From assembly GCF_900142565.1 (NCBI RefSeq), contig NZ_FRBH01000008.1, forward strand, positions 1-64,000: 64,000 nt of DNA. The letters run 5' to 3'. Source of the stretch: Chishuiella changwenlii. GTDB lineage: Bacteria; Bacteroidota; Bacteroidia; Flavobacteriales; Weeksellaceae. The notes beneath the pieces were generated by a model. The model worked only from the letters and a program-made list of their open reading frames with translations, was not told the DNA's origin and made no database searches. The position numbers were made by a program, and so were the translations under genes. The stretch's first letter is position 1, and the number at the start of each line of letters is the position of its first letter. Below, in pieces: positions 7,135 to 16,869 of this stretch.

Positions 7135-7985
7135 AGAAATTAAATATATTACCTATTAATGTTGAGGATGTAGCAAATTTAATTATAAATGATTACAAAC
7201 AGCAAGCTAAAAAAGAACTTTTAAATGCTAATATTGAATATTTAAAAGATTTTGAAACTGAATATATAGAAAAAGCAAATCAAGTTAAATTATTCGAAAT
7301 TGAAAGATATAATGAAGAAGAAGTAGTAATAAATAAAAAATTAATGATTAATTATTATGAGAATAGATTCTTGTTAGAAAATTCTGGAGCTCGGAAATTA
7401 TATGATGAAATTTTAATAATGACAAAAAGATGTCCTTATTGTACTATTGGTACTGTAAAAACTATAGATCATTTTCTGCCTAAATCTTATTATCCATATT
7501 TAGCTTTAACTCCTTCGAATTTAGTACCTAGCTGTACAGATTGTAATAAAGGAGTATTACACAATTATCCAAGTAAAGCTGAAGAACAAAGTTTTCATCC
7601 TTATTTTGATGATGTAGAGTCTGTTATTTGGATTAAATCAGAATTGATGATTTCAGATTCTTTATTTTTTCAGTATAAAGTTATAAGTGAAAAACCTCAA
7701 GAATGGGATGAGGTTAAATACCAAAGAGCACAAAGACATTTTAATGATTATAATATCAATGAATTATTTTCTTTAAATGCGAATGATGAACTGAATAGTA
7801 TTAGAGAAAAGAGTAAGGATATGTTTTATAAAAATAAAGATTTATTGAAAGAAGATTTAGAGGATTCATATGCTAGTTGTGTTTCGGCATTGGGGTTGAT
7901 GCATTGGAAAACTATAATGTATAGAGAATTATCAACTAATGATTGGTTCTTAAATGGATGTGAAGGAAATGATTATTTAAAATAA
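7131..7985 (+). CDS. ptuB: Septu-type HNH endonuclease (PtuB-like)
   Basis: The 284-residue protein contains an HNH nuclease core. C101-P-Y-C104 and C135-T-D-C138 form a four-cysteine zinc site, with D113-H114 in the first strand and the Asn-containing SNLVPSC segment (129-135) between. This arrangement, and the coupling to a PtuA-like ATPase by a 4-bp ATGA overlap, match PtuB of Septu. In that system the ATPase forms a scaffold and PtuB cleaves nucleic acid during phage infection. The N-terminal 95 residues are helical and charged. Nuclease family is firm; the system name is inferred from the pair. Confidence 0.75.
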   Translation: MKKLNILPINVEDVANLIINDYKQQAKKELLNANIEYLKDFETEYIEKANQVKLFEIERYNEEEVVINKKLMINYYENRFLLENSGARKLYDEILIMTKRCPYCTIGTVKTIDHFLPKSYYPYLALTPSNLVPSCTDCNKGVLHNYPSKAEEQSFHPYFDDVESVIWIKSELMISDSLFFQYKVISEKPQEWDEVKYQRAQRHFNDYNINELFSLNANDELNSIREKSKDMFYKNKDLLKEDLEDSYASCVSALGLMHWKTIMYRELSTNDWFLNGCEGNDYLK

Positions 7986-8121
7986 TATTTAAATTACATC
8001 TAAAACTACAGAAACATAATTAACTGTAATAATTTTATTTTTTGCTAAAAATTCTTCTATTCAGAAAAAAAATTATAAAATTTCATCTCATCAGGTTGAT
8101 AATTTTAAACCTTATAATTTG

Positions 8122-8167
8122 TCAACTTGAACAATTTTCTTTTAATATTTTATCAACTTGAACAATT
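8122..8167. repeat. Two direct repeats TCAACTTGAACAATT upstream of icd
   Basis: The 15-bp units at 8122-8136 and 8153-8167 are identical. They begin 31 bp apart, close to three helical turns, and each contains the palindrome TCAAnTTGA. They lie 79-124 bp before the icd -7 box, a position suited to an upstream regulator site. Confidence 0.55.
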
Positions 8168-8245
8168 CTCTAAAACTTATATAAAATCAGGAATTATTTC
8201 ATCTAATTGATTGACTTATGGCAGGTTTAAATCTTTCAAAAAGTG

Positions 8246-8277
8246 TATATTTGCAAAGTTTGTAGTATTTCTACAAA
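8246..8277 (+). promoter_or_regulatory. icd -7 box and leader hairpin
   Basis: TATATTTG (8246-8253) is an exact TAnnTTTG element. Right after it, TTTGTAG (8259-8265) and CTACAAA (8271-8277) form a 7-bp stem with a TATTT loop. Transcription would start near 8259, so the hairpin would be at the extreme 5' end of the mRNA or would act as an operator at the start site. No -33 match was found at the expected spacing. Confidence 0.5.
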
Positions 8278-8337
8278 TAAAATTGAAAAAATGTATTTTT
8301 TAATTGACTATTATAAAAATAGTCTCAAAAAATTTAA

Positions 8338-10554
<2,217 letters not shown>

Positions 10555-10583
10555 GCCTTAATAATTACAATAATATTTTAGTA

Positions 10584-10613
10584 AAGAATCCCCGAATTTT
10601 CGGGGATTCTTTT
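10584..10613 (+). terminator. Terminator after icd
   Basis: AAGAATCCCCGAA and TTCGGGGATTCTT form a G/C-rich hairpin with a minimal loop, followed by T residues. Confidence 0.9.
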
Positions 10614-10738
10614 GTTTAATGGTTTTCTTAATAACCTCTTAACTTCTCGATAAAAAGCTGAAAGACATCCTCTCAATATTTTTTTTGCCAAATTACTTTT
10701 CCTAAATTTACTTAAAAGAGAAAAAAACACAACTAATA

Positions 10739-13288
10739 ATGAGAAGTAAGAATCTATCAGAACAGAAGTTCCATCAAATAGTGGAAAATAAGTTCCATAT
10801 ATACAATAGCCTCTTTATGAGCCTACCTTACGATAAGATGCAAAACATTGGTTCGTTAATTCCATTTTTATATCAAGAAAGTCAGAATGGTTTACCAGAA
10901 GGTAAATCTCCTAATGAAATCATCACTAACTTTTTCGAAAAATATACTGAACTACAAACAGAGCAAGAACAAATAGATTTAATGTTTCGTATGATACAAT
11001 ACATCGAACGTCAAGTTGTTTTGTTTGATAGTATAGAAGATGCAGCATTTTCTTCTTTACATTCTGAGAATGGAAAAGGAAGTTTAAAAAGTATTTATCA
11101 CGTTGCGCAAGCACAAGGAAAAACAGAAGAAGTTCGTAAGAAAATAGAAAACTTTGTAACACGAGTTGTTTTTACAGCGCATCCAACACAGTTTTATCCT
11201 ACAAATGTTCAACAGATTATTCAAGATTTACGCGATGCTATTCAGCAAGATTCTGTTAGTAAAATTGATATGTTGTTACAACAATTAGGAAAAACACCAT
11301 TTATTAATGATGAAAAACCAACTCCTTACGATGAGGCAAGTTCTATTATTTATTATTTGAGAAATGTATATTATCAAACAATAGGTAAACTTTACGAAGA
11401 AGTTAATCAACTATTTTTTTCAGAAAGTAATCCATTACAATCTCCAGTTATACAATTAGGTTTTTGGCCAGGAGGAGATCGTGACGGAAATCCTTTTGTA
11501 ACATCAGAAATTACATGGAAAGTTGCAAGATTATTAAGAACAAGTATTATAAAGAATTATTACAAGCATCTTAAGATCATTCAAAGAAGATTAACATTTA
11601 AACATGTTACACAACCTTTAAAAGAATTAAGTGATTTGCTTTATGAACACATGTTCAACGAAGATGGTCCAATTACAATAGATCAGATAAAAGATAAACT
11701 ACAAGAAACACGTACAATCTTAATTGAAAAACACAACGGAATATTTTTAGATATTTTAGATGATTTTATCACACGAGTTAACATCTTCGGGTTACATTTT
11801 GCTTCGTTAGATATTCGACAAGATTCTCGTATTCATCAAAAAGTTATCAATCAAATTGTAGAAAAATATACAGGAATTGATTTAAACGATTTAAGCGAGA
11901 CAGAAAAAATAGAATTATTAACTAATCCATCATTTACTGTAAAAGCAGAAGATTTTGAAGAAGAAATTGTTGTTGATACAATCAAAAATGTTTATCAATT
12001 AAAAGATATTCAAGAACAGAATGGAGAATTAGGTGTTAACCGTTACATCATTTCTAATTCTGAAACTATTTTTGATGTGTTAAATGTGTATGCTTTGTTT
12101 AAATTCTGTGGTTACAAAGATGAAGATATTAGGTTTGATATAATGCCACTTTTCGAAACGATTAGAGGTTTAGATGGTGCAGAAGCAACAATGAATAAAT
12201 TGTATAATTTACCTATTTATGCTGAGCATTTAAAACGTCGAAAAGATCGTCAATCTATTATGTTAGGTTTTTCTGACGGAACAAAAGATGGTGGTTATAT
12301 AAAAGCAAATTGGGAAATTTATAGAACAAAAGAAATTTTAACTGCTGTTTCTGTTAAAAATCAAATAGATGTTATCTTCTTTGATGGACGTGGAGGACCA
12401 CCAGCACGTGGAGGAGGAAAAACACACGAATTCTATGCTTCGCAAGGAAAAACAATTGCAAATAATGAAACGCAAATAACAATTCAAGGTCAAACAATTA
12501 CTTCTAATTATGGAACCTTGCCACAAGCAAAACATAATTTTGAGCAATTGTATACGGCTGGAATTATATCGGATGTTTTTGCAACAAGCGAAAGTCAAAT
12601 TGCGCCAGACGAACGTATTCTTATAGACAGACTTGCTTCTATAAGTTATAAAAAATATGAAGATTTAAAAGCTCATCCTTCTTTTATGCCGTACTTAGAA
12701 AACATGAGTACATTAAAATATTATGGGAAAACAAATATTGGAAGTAGACCGAGTAAACGAGGAGGTGATAAAAAATTAGAGTTTGATGATTTACGTGCCA
12801 TTCCATTTGTTGGTTCATGGAGTCAATTAAAACAAAATATCCCTGGTTATTTTGGTGTTGGTACTGCTATAAATGAGTTTAAAAAAGAAGGAAAATTAGA
12901 TGAAATAAAAGATTTATTTAAACATTCTAGCTTCTTTAGAACATTAATACAAAATAGTATGATGTCGATGTCTAAAACCTATTTCCCATTAACTTCTTAT
13001 ATGAAAGATGATGCCGAATATGGAGAATTTTGGAACATTTTACATGATGAATTCGAATTATCGAAAGAATTATGTTTAGAAATTTCGGGTTATGAAGTTT
13101 TAATGCAAGATGAACCTTTAAATAAGGCTTCTGTACAAATGCGAGAGAAAATTGTGTTGCCATTGTTAACAATTCAACAATTTGCTTTAAATAAAATTCA
13201 TCACGATAGCGAGTTTAAAGCACTATACGAACAAATGGTGATGCGTTCTCTATTTGGAAATATTAATGCTAGTAGAAATTCAGCTTAA
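10739..13288 (+). CDS. ppc: Phosphoenolpyruvate carboxylase
   Basis: The 849-residue protein carboxylates PEP to oxaloacetate, refilling the TCA cycle. Its catalytic histidine loop reads T146-A-H148-P-T-Q151, where most family members have Glu in the last place. The GFWPGGDRDGNP motif (241-252) is intact. The mobile glycine loop is R551-GGPPA-R557-GGG, differing from the usual GRGG-S/T-x-GRGGGP. The LGFSDGTKDGG motif is present. It is shorter than proteobacterial enzymes of about 880 residues. These changes suggest a divergent lineage form, but all catalytic His and Arg positions I can place are kept. Confidence 0.93.
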   Translation: MRSKNLSEQKFHQIVENKFHIYNSLFMSLPYDKMQNIGSLIPFLYQESQNGLPEGKSPNEIITNFFEKYTELQTEQEQIDLMFRMIQYIERQVVLFDSIEDAAFSSLHSENGKGSLKSIYHVAQAQGKTEEVRKKIENFVTRVVFTAHPTQFYPTNVQQIIQDLRDAIQQDSVSKIDMLLQQLGKTPFINDEKPTPYDEASSIIYYLRNVYYQTIGKLYEEVNQLFFSESNPLQSPVIQLGFWPGGDRDGNPFVTSEITWKVARLLRTSIIKNYYKHLKIIQRRLTFKHVTQPLKELSDLLYEHMFNEDGPITIDQIKDKLQETRTILIEKHNGIFLDILDDFITRVNIFGLHFASLDIRQDSRIHQKVINQIVEKYTGIDLNDLSETEKIELLTNPSFTVKAEDFEEEIVVDTIKNVYQLKDIQEQNGELGVNRYIISNSETIFDVLNVYALFKFCGYKDEDIRFDIMPLFETIRGLDGAEATMNKLYNLPIYAEHLKRRKDRQSIMLGFSDGTKDGGYIKANWEIYRTKEILTAVSVKNQIDVIFFDGRGGPPARGGGKTHEFYASQGKTIANNETQITIQGQTITSNYGTLPQAKHNFEQLYTAGIISDVFATSESQIAPDERILIDRLASISYKKYEDLKAHPSFMPYLENMSTLKYYGKTNIGSRPSKRGGDKKLEFDDLRAIPFVGSWSQLKQNIPGYFGVGTAINEFKKEGKLDEIKDLFKHSSFFRTLIQNSMMSMSKTYFPLTSYMKDDAEYGEFWNILHDEFELSKELCLEISGYEVLMQDEPLNKASVQMREKIVLPLLTIQQFALNKIHHDSEFKALYEQMVMRSLFGNINASRNSA

Positions 13289-13341
13289 TCTTATAGCCTG
13301 TTTTAAATTTATATTGTAAGAATGTTTATACCTTCGCAGCG

Positions 13342-13890
13342 ATGGAAAAGATTATTTTGGGAATAGATCCTGGTACACTGGTTATGGGTTATGGGCTGAT
13401 TGAAGTAAAAAACAACAAAATTCGTCTAATTACTTTAGATGAGTTATTGTTGCATAAATTACCCAATCAACAAACAAAGTTGAAAAAGATTTTTGAGAAA
13501 ACACTTGCCATTATAGATCAGTATAATCCCGATGAATTAGCCATTGAGTCTCAGTTTTTTGGAGTCAATGTACAATCCATGTTAAAATTAGGACGTGCAC
13601 AAGGTGTTTGTATCGCAGCTTGTTTACATCGTGATATGCCTGTTGTAGAATATGCGCCAAAGAAAATTAAAATGGCAATTACAGGAAACGGAAATGCCTC
13701 TAAGGAACAAGTTGCCGGAATGTTACAACATTTATTAGGATTAAAAGAAATTCCAAAACGATTAGACGCTACAGATGGATTAGCTGTTGCTGTTTGCCAT
13801 TATCTTAATTCGGGAAAGACAGCAGGACAATCTAGCTCTTATTCTGGATGGGATGCTTTTGTTAAAAATAATCCGAATCGAACAAAATAA
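13342..13890 (+). CDS. ruvC: Holliday junction resolvase RuvC
   Basis: The 182-residue endodeoxyribonuclease has the RNase H-like fold and resolves four-way junctions with RuvAB in recombinational repair. The first catalytic Asp is in ILGIDPGTLVMGYG, the central Glu in ELAIESQFFGVN, and the C-terminal Asp pair in LDATDGLAVAVCH. Length is normal. It begins 54 bp after ppc and may share its transcript or use a weak TACCTTCG element at 13331-13338. Other ruv genes are not nearby. Confidence 0.95.
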   Translation: MEKIILGIDPGTLVMGYGLIEVKNNKIRLITLDELLLHKLPNQQTKLKKIFEKTLAIIDQYNPDELAIESQFFGVNVQSMLKLGRAQGVCIAACLHRDMPVVEYAPKKIKMAITGNGNASKEQVAGMLQHLLGLKEIPKRLDATDGLAVAVCHYLNSGKTAGQSSSYSGWDAFVKNNPNRTK

Positions 13891-13948
13891 ATTCGTTATT
13901 TAAAATATATTTGTAATTGAATTTAATTCGCAAAAACAAAATATAAAA

Positions 13949-15007
13949 ATGAAAAAATATATAATTGCAGCATCATTTTGTGTCACATTAAGTGCTGTAT
14001 TTTTATCTTCTTGTAAAGACTCGTCTGGAAAGACAAATGCTGCTATTACAGAAATTGTATCTAAAATAGAGCAAAATAAATATAAAATTGGAGACAAAAT
14101 AGATATTCCAATTTCAGATTTAGAAGGAATTACAAAAGTTATAGTTGCTGTAGACGAACAAGAAGTACCTGCTAATTTTACAATTGATGGAAAAACAATT
14201 GGATTAGGAAACCACACTGTAAATTTAAAATTCTTTAAAGGAGAAGAAGAAACAAATTCTCGCGATTTTACATTTGTTGTATATGCTAACGAGCCTGCAG
14301 CACAATGGTCGTACGAAATTGTAGGTTCTTATCCACATAATCCAGATTATTTTACACAAGGTTTTTATTACAAAAATGGTAATATTTTCGAAGGAACTGG
14401 ATTAAGACAAGGTAAAACTCGTTTAATAGAATATAAACTTGGTGCTACAGAACCAACAAGATTATACCAAATTAAAGACGATGTTTTTGGAGAAGGAATA
14501 ACAGAATTTGACGGTTTTATTTATCAATTAACATGGCAAGATAGAGTTGTTTATAAATATGATTTAAACTTTAATCAAGTTCAGAAATTTGAAATGCCAA
14601 GTCAAATTATAGAAGGTTGGGGAATTACTAAAATTGGAGATGAATTAGCTATAACAGAAGGTTCTCAACGTATTCACTTTTTTGATAAGGACTTAAAATA
14701 TTTAAGAACAGTTCAGGCTTTTGATAGTGTACAACCGTATAGCTATTTAAATGAAATTGAGTATCACGATGGATTAATTTATGCCAATGTATATTTAAAA
14801 TCTGGACATGCTGATAACAGTAATATTGTTGTTATTGATCCTAAAACTGGTGCAGTAAAAGCAGAGTTTAACATGGCAGAATTAAAAGCAAAACAAGGTA
14901 ATCCACAAGCACAGGAATTCAACGGAATTGCATTTAAAGAAAATGGTAATATGTTGGTAACTGGTAAACTTTGGGATAAGATTTTCGAAATTAAAATCAA
15001 GAAATAA
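13949..15007 (+). CDS. Glutaminyl-peptide cyclotransferase, lipoprotein
   Basis: The 352-residue protein has a lipoprotein signal ending at C22 (AVFLSSC), so it is anchored in the envelope. The C-terminal two-thirds match the glutamine cyclotransferase family: SYPHNPDYFTQGFYY, FEGTGLRQGKTRL, LTWQDRVVYKYD and EFNGIAF, a five-bladed propeller. It converts N-terminal Gln of exported proteins to pyroglutamate. That fits Flavobacteriia, where many type IX cargo proteins begin with Gln after signal cleavage (the AQ sites seen in this window). Residues 25-115 form a separate domain of unknown type. Confidence 0.88.
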   Translation: MKKYIIAASFCVTLSAVFLSSCKDSSGKTNAAITEIVSKIEQNKYKIGDKIDIPISDLEGITKVIVAVDEQEVPANFTIDGKTIGLGNHTVNLKFFKGEEETNSRDFTFVVYANEPAAQWSYEIVGSYPHNPDYFTQGFYYKNGNIFEGTGLRQGKTRLIEYKLGATEPTRLYQIKDDVFGEGITEFDGFIYQLTWQDRVVYKYDLNFNQVQKFEMPSQIIEGWGITKIGDELAITEGSQRIHFFDKDLKYLRTVQAFDSVQPYSYLNEIEYHDGLIYANVYLKSGHADNSNIVVIDPKTGAVKAEFNMAELKAKQGNPQAQEFNGIAFKENGNMLVTGKLWDKIFEIKIKK

Positions 15008-15027
15008 TCATTATTTACTATAAAGCA

Positions 15028-15064
15028 AAAGCTCCAATTTTTAATTAAAATTGGAGCTTTTTTT
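15028..15064. terminator. Bidirectional terminator between the cyclase and ABC genes
   Basis: AAAGCTCCAATTTT and AAAATTGGAGCTTT pair around a short loop, with T-runs on both sides of a convergent gene pair. Confidence 0.85.
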
Positions 15065-15105
15065 ATGTTGTTATTTTTATAACGAGTATAAAAATCAAAA
15101 ATTTA

Positions 15106-15801
15106 TTATAAAGTCAATGTATGAAAAGCTTCTTCTAAACTTCTATATTGACCTTTAAATTCTTCTATCGATTGATCTGCAATAATTCTACCTTTATTCA
15201 ATAAAATAACACGTGAACATAAAGCCTCTACTTCTTGCATAATGTGCGTAGATAGAATAACTGTTTTTTCTTTACCTATCTCTCTAATAACTTCTCTAAT
15301 CTCAATAATCTGATTCGGATCTAAACCATTGGTAGGTTCATCTAAAATCAAAATTTCTGGACTAGAAATGATTGCTTGTGCTAAACCAACACGTTGTTTA
15401 TATCCTTTTGATAATTGATTTATTTTTTTATGTTTTTCAGGTGTTAACCCAACTTTTTCTATAATCTCATCAATCTTAGATTTTTCTACTTTCTGAATAC
15501 TTGTTACAAATTCTAAATATTCTTTTACATACATATCCATATACAATGGATTATTTTCTTGTAGAAAACCAATCATTTTCTTCGTTTCTATCGGTTGATC
15601 AGAAACCTTAAAATCATTCACCAAAATATCTCCAGAATCAGGATTAATTGCATTAGTAATACTTTTCATTAATGTTGATTTCCCAGCACCATTCGGCCCT
15701 AATAAACCAACTACTTCTCCACTTTTTATAGAAAATGAAACCTTATCTAAAGCTAATTGTTCTCCGTATTTTTTTGTTAAATCTTTAATGATTATTCCCA
15801 T
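15106..15801 (-). CDS. GldA-like ABC transporter ATP-binding protein
   Basis: The 231-residue ATPase has Walker A G35-PNGAGK-S42, a Q-loop (GFLQENNPLYMDMYVKEYL), the signature LSKGYKQR, Walker B LILDEPTNGLD and the H-loop STHIMQEVEALC. The Q-loop region and the LSKGYKQRVGLA segment resemble GldA of the gliding-motility exporter. Typical GldA has about 300 residues and a C-terminal extension that is absent here. No permease (GldF/G-like) is adjacent. I chose ATG 15801 since upstream codons to 15888 give a leader-like segment unlike the family. It is better called GldA-like than GldA. Confidence 0.75.
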   Translation of the reverse strand: MGIIIKDLTKKYGEQLALDKVSFSIKSGEVVGLLGPNGAGKSTLMKSITNAINPDSGDILVNDFKVSDQPIETKKMIGFLQENNPLYMDMYVKEYLEFVTSIQKVEKSKIDEIIEKVGLTPEKHKKINQLSKGYKQRVGLAQAIISSPEILILDEPTNGLDPNQIIEIREVIREIGKEKTVILSTHIMQEVEALCSRVILLNKGRIIADQSIEEFKGQYRSLEEAFHTLTL

Positions 15802-15836
15802 TTGATGAAAAATTTTGATAAAATTAATGAAAAAGA

Positions 15837-15869
15837 TTTGCTTTATTAAAAATATATTTTTTAGATTTG
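15837..15869 (+). promoter_or_regulatory. Promoter of the pheA leader and operon
   Basis: TTTG (15837-15840), a 21-bp spacer and TAGATTTG (15862-15869) match the Bacteroidota TTTG/TAnnTTTG promoter in both elements. The start site should be near 15875, about 16 nt before the leader ATG. This is the most complete promoter in the window. Confidence 0.7.
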
Positions 15870-15890
15870 TCAAATAATTAGAGAACAAGA

Positions 15891-15974
15891 ATGACTACAT
15901 TCAATTATTTTAACACATTTTTCTTTTACTTTTTTGGATATTATTCGAAAGAGCAGGGACTTGTGTTGTCGTAA
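15891..15974 (+). CDS. Phe/Tyr-rich leader peptide of the pheA operon
   Basis: A 27-codon ORF from ATG 15891 to TAA 15972-15974. Residues 4-18 read FNYFNTFFFYFFGYY. In the first 18 residues there are 7 Phe and 4 Tyr, far above chance, in front of an operon making exactly these two amino acids. The remainder (SKEQGLVLS) encodes an RNA segment, GGGACTT at 15956-15962, complementary to the terminator arm at 16007-16013. By analogy with the enterobacterial pheA leader, it would sense charged tRNA-Phe and tRNA-Tyr through ribosome stalling. The ORF is read from sequence; the mechanism is inferred. Confidence 0.8.
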   Translation: MTTFNYFNTFFFYFFGYYSKEQGLVLS

Positions 15975-16035
15975 TAGATTGTAAGAATGATATTAAGATA
16001 TAAAGAAAGTCCCACGTTTGTGGGACTTTTTTTTT
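15956..16035 (+). promoter_or_regulatory. Transcription attenuator of the pheA operon
   Basis: The terminator hairpin AAAGTCCCAC (16006-16015), loop GTTT, GTGGGACTTT (16020-16029) has a perfect 10-bp stem followed by T to 16035, 12 bp before pheA. The alternative pairing GGGACTT (15956-15962) with AAGTCCC (16007-16013) is 7 bp, perfect and mutually exclusive with the terminator. The upstream strand lies inside the leader ORF, 11 bases past the last Tyr codon. A ribosome stalled on Phe/Tyr codons leaves it free (read-through); one that reaches the stop covers it (termination). Confidence 0.8.
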
Positions 16036-16047
16036 GCAAAATAAAAT

Positions 16048-16869
16048 ATGAAAACAAGAGTTGCAATACAAGGTTACATAGGTTCGTATCATCACGAAGC
16101 AGCAAATAATTACTTAGGAAATGACATAGAAATTATTGAGTGTGATACGTTTAAAACTTTAGCAAAATCACTTGCAAAAGGAAAAGTTGACCAAGCGGTT
16201 ATGGCTATAGAAAATACAATTGCAGGAGCTATTTTACCAAACTATGCATTGCTAACAAAATATGATTTAAAAATTGTTGGAGAAATCTATTTATCAATTC
16301 AACATCAATTGATGGTAAAAGAAGGACAAACACTTGAAGATATTAAAGAAGTTCGTTCGCATCAAATGGCAATTTTACAATGTGATAAATTCTTAGAGAA
16401 ACACACAGATTGGAAAATTGTAAATGATATTGATACTGCTTTAACAGCAAAAGATATTGTAGACCAAGATTTAACATACGTTGCAGCAATTGCATCAAGA
16501 AAAGCAGCAGAAGTTTATGGATTAGATATTTTAGCTTCTAGCATTCAAACTTTTAAAGACAATTTTACAAGATTCTTTGTTTTGCAACGTAACCATAACG
16601 ATTACGAAGATTTTAATAAAGTTTCTATGAGATTTTCTGTTCCACATCATTCTGGTGCTTTAGTAGATGTATTAAACCAAATTGCAAGTTGTGGAATTAA
16701 CATGGAAAAGATACAATCTGTTCCAATTATTGACAAACCTTGGGAATATTCATTTCATATCGATATCACATTCGAAAAGAAAGAACAATATTATGAGCTA
16801 TTAGGAAAAATTGCTCGAAAATTAACTGATTTAGAAATACTAGGAGAATACAAACTGGGAAAAAAATGA
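16048..16869 (+). CDS. pheA: Prephenate dehydratase
   Basis: The 273-residue enzyme converts prephenate to phenylpyruvate, the committed step to phenylalanine. The N-terminus (RVAIQGYIGSYHHEAANNYLG) and the VDQAVMAIENTIAGAI segment belong to the catalytic PDT domain (about 1-185). The THR-type motif appears as KDNFTRFFVL. Residues about 190-270 form an ACT domain (LVDVLNQIASCGINMEKIQSVP) for feedback by Phe. There is no fused chorismate mutase; that activity is at the end of the operon. It overlaps the next gene by ATGA. Confidence 0.95.
   Translation: MKTRVAIQGYIGSYHHEAANNYLGNDIEIIECDTFKTLAKSLAKGKVDQAVMAIENTIAGAILPNYALLTKYDLKIVGEIYLSIQHQLMVKEGQTLEDIKEVRSHQMAILQCDKFLEKHTDWKIVNDIDTALTAKDIVDQDLTYVAAIASRKAAEVYGLDILASSIQTFKDNFTRFFVLQRNHNDYEDFNKVSMRFSVPHHSGALVDVLNQIASCGINMEKIQSVPIIDKPWEYSFHIDITFEKKEQYYELLGKIARKLTDLEILGEYKLGKK

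Noticed and set aside
5644-7985. Retron-associated PtuAB
   Set aside because: No reverse transcriptase gene or msr-msd-like structured RNA is present on either side.
15910-16095. 61-residue minus-strand ORF over the pheA leader
   Set aside because: It is antisense to a Phe/Tyr-codon-rich leader, a terminator and the start of pheA. Its apparent openness follows from the leader's composition.
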